Notes under the pieces: model-generated
The model's input: the letters and a program-made list of their open reading frames with translations, nothing else
Databases searched by the model: none
What the model was told of the DNA's origin: nothing
Position numbers and translations under genes: made by a program
NCBI RefSeq assembly: GCF_964355755.1
Contig: NC_092670.1
Coordinates: 29,253,795-29,317,794 of the forward strand
DNA: 64,000 bases
From: Antedon mediterranea
Lineage: Eukaryota; Echinodermata; Crinoidea; Comatulida; Antedonidae
Direction of reading: 5' to 3'
In this document: positions 57,340-64,000 of the stretch, piece by piece
Position numbering within the stretch: position 1 is the first letter of the stretch
Layout of the letters: each line of letters starts with the position of its first letter

Positions 57340-59040
57340 TACATTGATTGTGAGGTTTGGGAACCAAAAAGGTAGTACAGTAAAATATAGTACAATCCGG
57401 TTCACTGTTCCCTGGTACAATGCAGAATATACAAATCTGTAAATGGATGTATAGTGCAGAGGTACATTATACAGCATATATAATATTAGTGTACACTGTA
57501 AAATAAATGTTTGAAAAACATGCAGTCACAAAAAAGAAACAGAATCTCGTTAATATATTAATTTTTAATAATTATAATATATCTGTATGTTTGTCCTATT
57601 TTTTGTTTCTGTAAATATATTGAAATAATAGACGTTTATAAATTTATTAATGAATATTATTATGTCAGTTATTTTCCGTTTGGTATAGGACATAATTCTG
57701 CATTTCATAATCGATAATAATAATAATAATGGAGAACAGTGACTTAGTTGAATGTGGTTGATATTCTTGCAGCCTCCTGTTGTTCAGTTGAATTTCTTAA
57801 TTGTTGGTGGTTTGTCTTTAAGATGAACGATAATGTATGTTGTCTGGTGGTGTAGGCCTAAAGTAGTAAATATGATTGCAACTTTATCCTCCTTGTTTGT
57901 ACCTCCCTCCTTGTAGTCCCCACACTCTTTGAAAATAAATTACAGTACATAAAACAAATAATTAAAAATCCCCCAAAAATTAAATAACATAATGTTAGTA
58001 GAAACATGAACAAGAATATAATATGTCAGTATTGTACTTATACCGCCCGTGAGATTAAATTGAAATGGTGTAGCGTCGGATGACAGTACTGCGCTGACCA
58101 CACATGTGCTGCATCCTGTCTCGATATTGCTAATGACCCGCATAACCAAATTGTGACGTAGGAAAATGGCCGAAGATTACTAATCGCAAGGGGGTTCAGC
58201 AGATGCAAAGAATTAGACTAATGGATAATGGGACTGGGGAATTTAAAGGTGCCCGAGCTCTTCACTCTACCTTCTGTATGCCAGAGTAGGTAAGTTGAGA
58301 ATTTTCAGCCTATCTTAATAAGGTAGAAGGTGTACTGAAAAAATAAGTTTGGTGGCTTGTTCCTAGACTACTCCAATAGATCTTCCTCCTCTACAATGTA
58401 GTGAATTAAAAACGTTTACGTCTGCATATGTATTTGATTTATTTGAAACTACATTAAATTTACACAAACGAAAACACCATCGAAATAAATATAAAAACTG
58501 GTTGGGAAGTCCCATAATTGCATCAAAGAAATAGAAATGATAAAAGGCAAAATTATTAATGTACAAAATATTTTTTAACAATTGCTTCAGTAAAAACATA
58601 ATTATTATTATATCAGTAATTAGTATTATTAATATAGGCCTACAATTTAAAATTCATGTAAACATTTGTATGTTGTAATAGTTAAGTACACTGTAGTCTA
58701 AACATAAAAATATTTTTTAACATCTTGAAAAACTTTGATATAGACATAACGTAAACATTGCATGGTTTCAATCAATTTTTAATTGACTGGAAAATTTCCA
58801 ACAAGGTAAGAGAGTTGAAGTTGTCAAAGCCCAGGTTAGAGTTTATGAATTTGATTGTGTTCAAGGCCTATTTAAAAGTAATGGAAAAACACTTTAGAAT
58901 ATATTTCAGAACAATGTCACTTGTTACAACCGCTAATGTAGAAAACGCCAGCTAATGTTGAAACAACCATTAATGTTTAAAACAATCCACTGCTAATGTA
59001 GTAAAACCTCCAGCTAATGTAGAAACAGCTTATAAAATCA
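57340..59040. other. Non-coding stretch
   Basis: Part of it may belong to the Helitron-like element ending at 57303. A weak exon-like frame at 57776 was considered and rejected. An ATA/ATT microsatellite lies at 57713-57730. CAGCTAATGTAGAAAC words at 58930-59025 are loosely repeated. Confidence 0.35.
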
Positions 59041-59044
59041 ACAC

Positions 59045-59190
59045 CAAGGTGGTCGATTACGAGACGTGGTCGATTATGAAAAGCAGGATCATTACGAGAG
59101 GTGGTCCTTTAAAACTGGTGGTCACTTACAAGAGGAGGTGATCCCTTACGAGAGGTGGTCGATTATGAGAAGCGGTCTCTTAACATAGTT
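59045..59190. repeat. Degenerate tandem repeat (GGTGGTCGATTACGAGA type)
   Basis: GGTGGTCGATTACGAGACG, TGGTCGATTATGAAAAGC, ATTACGAGAGGTGGTC and TTACGAGAGGTGGTCGATTA follow one another as diverged units of about 20-30 bp. Confidence 0.7.
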
Positions 59191-60822
59191 AGTGGTCGTT
59201 TTACATTTTACGATGATATCGGAAATCGGTCTCGATATAATCAACTTCAGGCATTTTGTATGGCGCGCTGCTAAAACTATACTTTTGATGATATCGGTCG
59301 CATTTGAAATCGGTCAAGTTTTTTTGCAGTTGCGCTATTTTGTATGCGAGTGAGATATAAATTTTCCATGTTTTTTTTATAGATATTGACATTTTTTTAG
59401 ATTATTTAATTTTTGTGGATATTTTTTATTTGGTTAATAAATATTTATTATCAATAATTAAATTGTTTATTTTTTATTTTACAGGTCTGAGAGTAGGGTC
59501 TGTATCTTTCCACATGGTCATTTCTAAACACGTTTAAATATTATTTTAGGCATATTATGTTAAATCTATTTATGTGTAGGCCTACTGTAATTAATATATT
59601 ATAATAGAGAATATACGTCTGTCTTTTATTACTGTATGCAAACAATTACGTAAACGAGAACAATTTATTAAAAAATAATAATGTTTACAATGTGTAGCCA
59701 GTACAGCCAGCGTATCCATTTTTATATTTATCATCGATTGCATACTGTGGCGGCAGATATCATTTCCATCATATTATTTGATCTGACCTTATTTTTATTT
59801 CTATTTTATTTATATCCGTTATGTAGGATATATTAGGTGTATAATCACACATATATTTTTATATATAATGTTTAAAATAGTTTTTTAGTAAAATGATCAT
59901 AATATACGTATGGTTAAAAATCTTAAGATATTTTTCTTGTCTTTAAACGGTTAAAAATCAAATAATGTTGGCGGTCAACCTGACGCCGTGAGGTAATTTC
60001 CCGATTGATCGTAATCAAAACGGTACTGGGTTTGGCCTACTAGCGTTCCTGCTCCCAACTCCGTCATCCATTCTTAGAAGCTTTGATGAAGTAAGCCTAC
60101 CTGATGGTGACTATAAAATGGTCCTGAGATAAACGACTATATTGAAATATTGGTTAGAGAGAGTATACAGTTTTTGATTACATTAGTGTAGATGTGTGTC
60201 AAAGTCTATATTGAATTGATGTTTCGCGTAGTTGATCTGGTATATCAATTAGATTGTCATGTGATAAATTGGTTAATCCATGTCGTTATGGTTATTAATC
60301 CATATAATTTTAAACATATTTTTAATAATAGTTATGATTATAATATTAATTTTTAAAATGATATTTGTTAAGTATAAATTTCATAACATAAAAATATAGA
60401 TATAAAGAAGAAAAGCAAAGAGATTATGGAGCGGCTATATCTGAATATACAATAATAAGTATCGTAAGTTTAATTTATAAATTTTAGGCGATCTTGTCAA
60501 AGGTCAGCGCTTATAGCCTGCCACGTTTCGATATTCAATATTGAACTTGACCTGACGTGGTTCCACAATATCTTTATATGAAAAATTAAAGAGTGTAGAT
60601 AAATAATATTGGTTATTAATAATTAAAAATATATTTTTTTATTAAAATATTACAATAGGCATAGGTCTATATTAAATAGTCTTACCTTGTTTTAAAGAAG
60701 ATAAAGATAATGGTTAAGATATCATACCCGTTTCTATGTTTTATCGTTTCGTTTCTCACCTTGTTTGAAAGTTGCATTGAAATTAAATTGGTACAGTTTG
60801 TTTGTGTATGGATAAATTGGAT

Positions 60823-61221
60823 AAGCCTTTTTTTCATGTCGACGTTAGTCGACGCTATCATCGTTAATCATTAAAAGTTCAACGACGATCGTTTGAAAAC
60901 GATCAAGTTGAAATTTTAACGATAGCGCGAACATTTGAATTCTAGCGTTGAACGTTAGAGTTGAAACTCCTGTCTTCTTTCTCGACGTCGTCGTAACACG
61001 CAAAAATGAATAGAGGACTCCCCTGCTTCTAGCAGTAGCTAGCTCACAGTGTAGGAGACGTGGGCCTAGGCATACTAATATCTCTATAGTGATGGTTCTT
61101 CGTTCTCAGTAGTTCTCAAAGTACCTTTTCCTGTAAATCGTTAAAATTTCAATGTTTACGTAGAAAATCGCCGATTATTGTTAACGATAGCGTCGAATAA
61201 CGTCGACAGGAAAACAGGCTT
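60823..61221. mobile_element. 399-bp MITE with CTGTCGACG inverted ends
   Basis: The left end AAGCCTTTTTTTCATGTCGA continues CGTTAGTCGACGCTATC. The right end, complemented, is AAGCCTGTTTTCCTGTCGAC then GTTATTCGACGCTATC. The inverted repeats are about 36 bp with few mismatches. TTAACGATAGCG recurs inside. The target duplication is ambiguous (TA or TAA-like). No coding capacity. Confidence 0.75.
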
Positions 61222-61299
61222 TAATCAACGTCGTTTTGGTTGCATTACCTAAGTAGCTCGCTTCAAAAATTCTCTTGTAGACGTTTCTAAGCCTAGCTT

Positions 61300-61630
61300 A
61301 CGGTAGTTAGGCAGAATAGAATAGAATTGGCACAATCCATCCCCAAATTGAGGAAGACTTGGTATTTTCGCTGAAAAGATATGGTTCTTTTATTTGTTTA
61401 CCGTTTCACGCAATCGATCTAAGTGGTTGTATTACACCACAATATGAAAATATCAATCCGTGCGCGATGCATGTTGGGATTTATAGCGGGCCGCTAAAAT
61501 CATTCGATTTTTGACCATTTAAAGATGATAAAAATGTTGCAATAGGTCCATATAGTATTTATTTTTACATAATATGTAGTGTGTGACCTTAAATTAGGTA
61601 AAAAAATGTAGGTCTAGTGTCTTTTAAACT
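61300..61630 (+). repeat. Dispersed repeat family B, copy 2
   Basis: The inverse-orientation partner of 32815-33175, with TTTATTTGTTTACCGTTTCA, CAATATGAAAATATCAATCC, GATGCATGTTGGGATTTATA and GTAGTGTGTGACCTTAAATT in matching order. Confidence 0.65.
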
Positions 61631-62659
61631 ATTTTTTCCCCTTCTCTCAAATGCTGGCGACTGGGAGAAGATCTAGATATCCTGTCGTGTTCCTCCCCCC
61701 CCCCCCCCCCCTATCAAAGGTATGGTCAAGATTGGAATTAAATTAGTTAAATATGTATAGTCCCTTGAAACACAAAAAATGAAGGTCAAAAGATTCTAAA
61801 TTTAAATTGGCCATATCAAAGTAATATTAAAGTAATTCACTTTAAGTCGAAAATTCGAGCCAAAGACACCAAGTTTACGTAATTAACAGATAAATTAATT
61901 TGATTACATTTCGTCTGGAAAATCGTCGCAAACAATAGTAAATTTCAAACAATGAGTATGCATTATGCATGATGCTAATTAGGATTGTTTACAACTCCTC
62001 ATGGTTGAGAAGGTGTTTTCACACAGATAGCGGGGAAGTTTTATGATTATGCATACAGAGTAGCCAAACAAGCATGTTGCATTATGTTGATCGAAAACTT
62101 TGACTGGAAGTCAAAGTTATTTTTTGAACAAAAAAACGTCTGTATTTCAGTTAAATTATTTTTTTTTTCGACTAATTTTTGGTGAAAATTGATAACTATT
62201 ATGATACTTCAAAATGACCAACTTTTGTTCAAAATATTTAAAAAAAAAATTTTGTTGGAATTAGTCAAAGGGACAATACATCTTTAGGACAAATACCATA
62301 CCTTCTTTCATCTCCTTCTGTCCTCCCTACCAAATAAAATTAAACAGTATTTTACCAATTATTCATATTAACATATTCAGCCAGTTACAAAGCCACACAA
62401 TATTGTTATAAATTATTTGCTTTGTCCTTAATTTGATTAATAGACCTATGCATTTCTTCAAATCTCTAATCAGATTTTACACTTGAAATTAATTAATTAC
62501 TACTGTTATTATTAGTGATAAGAAGATGCTATTCACGCTCTAATATTTTCAGTGTATATGGGATAGAATGAAAAAGATTGATAATGATTTTCATAGGTTA
62601 GAAAATTGGAAAATAGATATATATTTCTTTTATTCCTGTCCACTCAGGCAGCGCTTGCC

Positions 62660-62862
62660 TGATATCTATCTTGTCCAAGTACCTTCACTTGCACTGATGA
62701 GGCTAGTGTTGCCCGAAAGCTCTGCTAACTTTTCTGGATGTTTTAATTTATCATTTTGATTTAGCTTTTCGCTTTTTTTTTGGTATCTCCATTGAGATCC
62801 AGCCACTGATACCCACAGCATTGTCATTTTTTCAGTATTTTGCCTTTGGATTTATATATATA
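62660..62862 (+). mobile_element. Retroelement relic with hammerhead-ribozyme-like core, copy 2
   Basis: CTGATGA (62694-62700), GGC-TAGTGTT-GCC stem-loop, GAAA (62715-62718), GCTCTGCTAACTTTTCTG, then GATCCAGCCACTG and CAGTATTTTGCCTTTGGAT. Same block order as the complement of 33345-33515. The chance frame covering it is not a gene. Element class is inferred only from the ribozyme-like core, which is known from Penelope-like elements. Confidence 0.45.
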
Positions 62863-62867
62863 TATAA

Positions 62868-63055
62868 ACACATCAGGCACAGAACATTAATTCTAAACCG
62901 CCCGGTGATATACTAAAATTTAATTAATTAATTTGAAACGATAAAGATGAGGAAGTCTGTGAGAATGAGAAAAAGTCCCCCCAACCGAGATTCGAACCCG
63001 AGACCTTCTGCTTGATTTGCAGATGTCCTAACCATTAGACCACTGAGGCTTTTAT
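62868..63055 (-). mobile_element. tRNA-derived SINE with intact A and B boxes
   Basis: The minus strand has CAGTGGTCTAATGGTTAGGA (A box), a 5-bp anticodon-like stem TCTGC/GCAGA around a 7-base loop, and CGGGTTCGAATCTCGG (B box). Acceptor-stem pairing and the U33 position are lost, so it is not a working tRNA gene. The body runs GACTTCCTCATCTTTATCGT to a tail with TTCTGTGCCTGATGTG and a TA run. The minus-strand frame reading SGLMVRTSANQAEGLGFESR is the familiar chance translation of such heads. Confidence 0.8.
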
Positions 63056-63231
63056 GGTATTGTTCAAACTCGATTGGATAGCGACTATTTAAAACTCTCG
63101 GGTGGTACGGCGGAAAAGCACTATAGTCCCTCAATTGTACGCATGCGCACCAGAGATCAAATTTATATGCCCTCATCTTTCAGTATTTTATTCACGAAGC
63201 GGGATCTCCGAAGAGATACTTTTATATATAT

Positions 63232-63345
63232 AAACACATCAGGCACAGAACATTAAAATTCTAAACCGCCTGGTGATATACTGAAATTTAATTAATTTGA
63301 AACGATAAAGATGAGGAAATCTGTGAGAATGAGAAAAACCCGATC
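63232..63345 (-). mobile_element. Second copy of the same SINE with a deleted head
   Basis: Tail and body match 62868-62970 (CACATCAGGCACAGAACATT, AAACGATAAAGATGAGGAA, CTGTGAGAATGAGAAAAA). The following tRNA-like part lacks about 22 bases including the B box, passing directly to CCCGATCTTTCTGCTTGA. Confidence 0.75.
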
Positions 63346-64000
63346 TTTCTGCTTGAAATTGTATTGACATGGTTGCAAGGTGTCTTTATTGTTGAACCAG
63401 CCTAGTTCTTTTTGGATCTGACATAGATTTTCCAAAGTAGATGGTATTAGTTTTCTATTAAGAAAATAACTTTTTTCTACTTTATGTTGAACTAAAACCT
63501 TTATCAAACCAGGTACTTAAAACACATTTATGAATTGTGATCTGTCTGATTAGAAGATGTGATTGAAGCTATTTTGTTAATTTTGTCTCTAGATTGAAAT
63601 AAGATTATGTCATTTCAACTTCTTGCTGTTTTTATTTCCACACAAAAGTTTTCCTTTTTCCTTAACAAATACTAATAAATGTTGGCCAGATTGCCTAAAA
63701 GGCATGCCATATTATGATAAAGTTATTGCAATGCTTACTAGAAAACGAAAAGGAACTTCATAATTGCACTTTACATTCTGAATATTAATTGAATTGAAAT
63801 GGTTTCAATTCAGCCCACTCCAGCAGTTATAATAATGGTAAAATTATCCAGTAGGTATTACGTATTTGCATCTCAACTTGAATTTATTTACAATTGATTT
63901 TTATAAAATAAACCATAAATAAAACTAAAACTCAAACATGGCCTTTTATTAGCAATCTGTATATAATAAACAATTCATTATTGCATCTATTGTCTTTTTT
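63346..64000. other. Non-coding stretch to the window edge
   Basis: No exon or repeat supported. AT-rich. Confidence 0.35.

Noticed and set aside
57776-57832. Terminal exon of the lysine-rich gene (acceptor TTCTTGCAG, short frame to TGA, later AATAAA)
   Set aside because: The phase fits but the 17-codon peptide is hydrophobic and unlike the preceding exons. Chance occurrence in AT-rich DNA is likely.
61697-61712. Poly-C run
   Set aside because: A simple homopolymer, prone to sequencing error, with no adjoining structure.
62928-63176. 82-codon minus-strand frame with a familiar-looking peptide
   Set aside because: It translates a tRNA-derived SINE head, and such peptides are widespread database artefacts.

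Overview
This is nuclear DNA of an animal, not a microbe or virus. It is AT-rich, has no dense run of long open frames, shows GT/AG-bounded exons with matching phases, and is full of tRNA-derived SINEs, LINE relics, inverted-repeat DNA transposons, minisatellites and a probable solo LTR. The very frequent words AGGCCTA and TACAGTA/TACTGTA, and the repeat style, remind me of an invertebrate deuterostome such as an echinoderm. That is an impression and not a classification.

Cellular genes take up very little of the window. (1) At the left edge, a plus-strand open frame ends at 177. Facing it is a minus-strand two-exon gene (1069 to 243) for a small ING-like PHD-finger protein, with a clean phase-1 intron and a frame-breaking short insertion inside the PHD finger. 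Upstream lies a promoter-like stretch with NRF-1-, ATF/CRE- and ETS-like sites. (2) A GC-rich open frame at 5952-6626 is followed by AATAAA and has no recognised family. (3) A plus-strand gene has a lysine-rich first coding exon (17274-17706) and a second exon (52647-52840). Their phases match across a proposed 34.9-kb intron, and the gene presumably continues beyond the window.

The rest is layered repeats. At 7.7-12.2 kb there is a foldback repeat (family A) with hairpins inside its arms, a TA-flanked MITE nested in one arm, and a 42/43-bp satellite array of about 52 units. Family A recurs at 18.2 and 38.1 kb. At 19.2-19.9 kb is a LINE relic. From 25.9 to 28.9 kb there are two inverted-repeat DNA elements. 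From 33.7 to 38.1 kb there are two inverted copies of a palindromic element. At 38.2-41.6 kb there are SINEs and two minisatellites. At 44.4-46.2 kb is a 1.8-kb element with a 5-bp target duplication. From 49.4 to 53.7 kb, two inverted copies of a TTAA-flanked element bracket both a solo LTR and the second exon of gene 3. At 54.6-63.3 kb there are tandem-repeat foldbacks, a Helitron-like end, a MITE, a hammerhead-like retroelement relic and a SINE pair.

I see no defence system, operon, CRISPR array, rRNA or functional tRNA gene. The strongest biological leads are the disrupted PHD gene, the long inverted repeats around a coding exon, the palindrome-in-palindrome plus satellite, and the paired hammerhead-like motifs. 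All element boundaries and similarities were read by eye, so ends of dispersed repeats are approximate.
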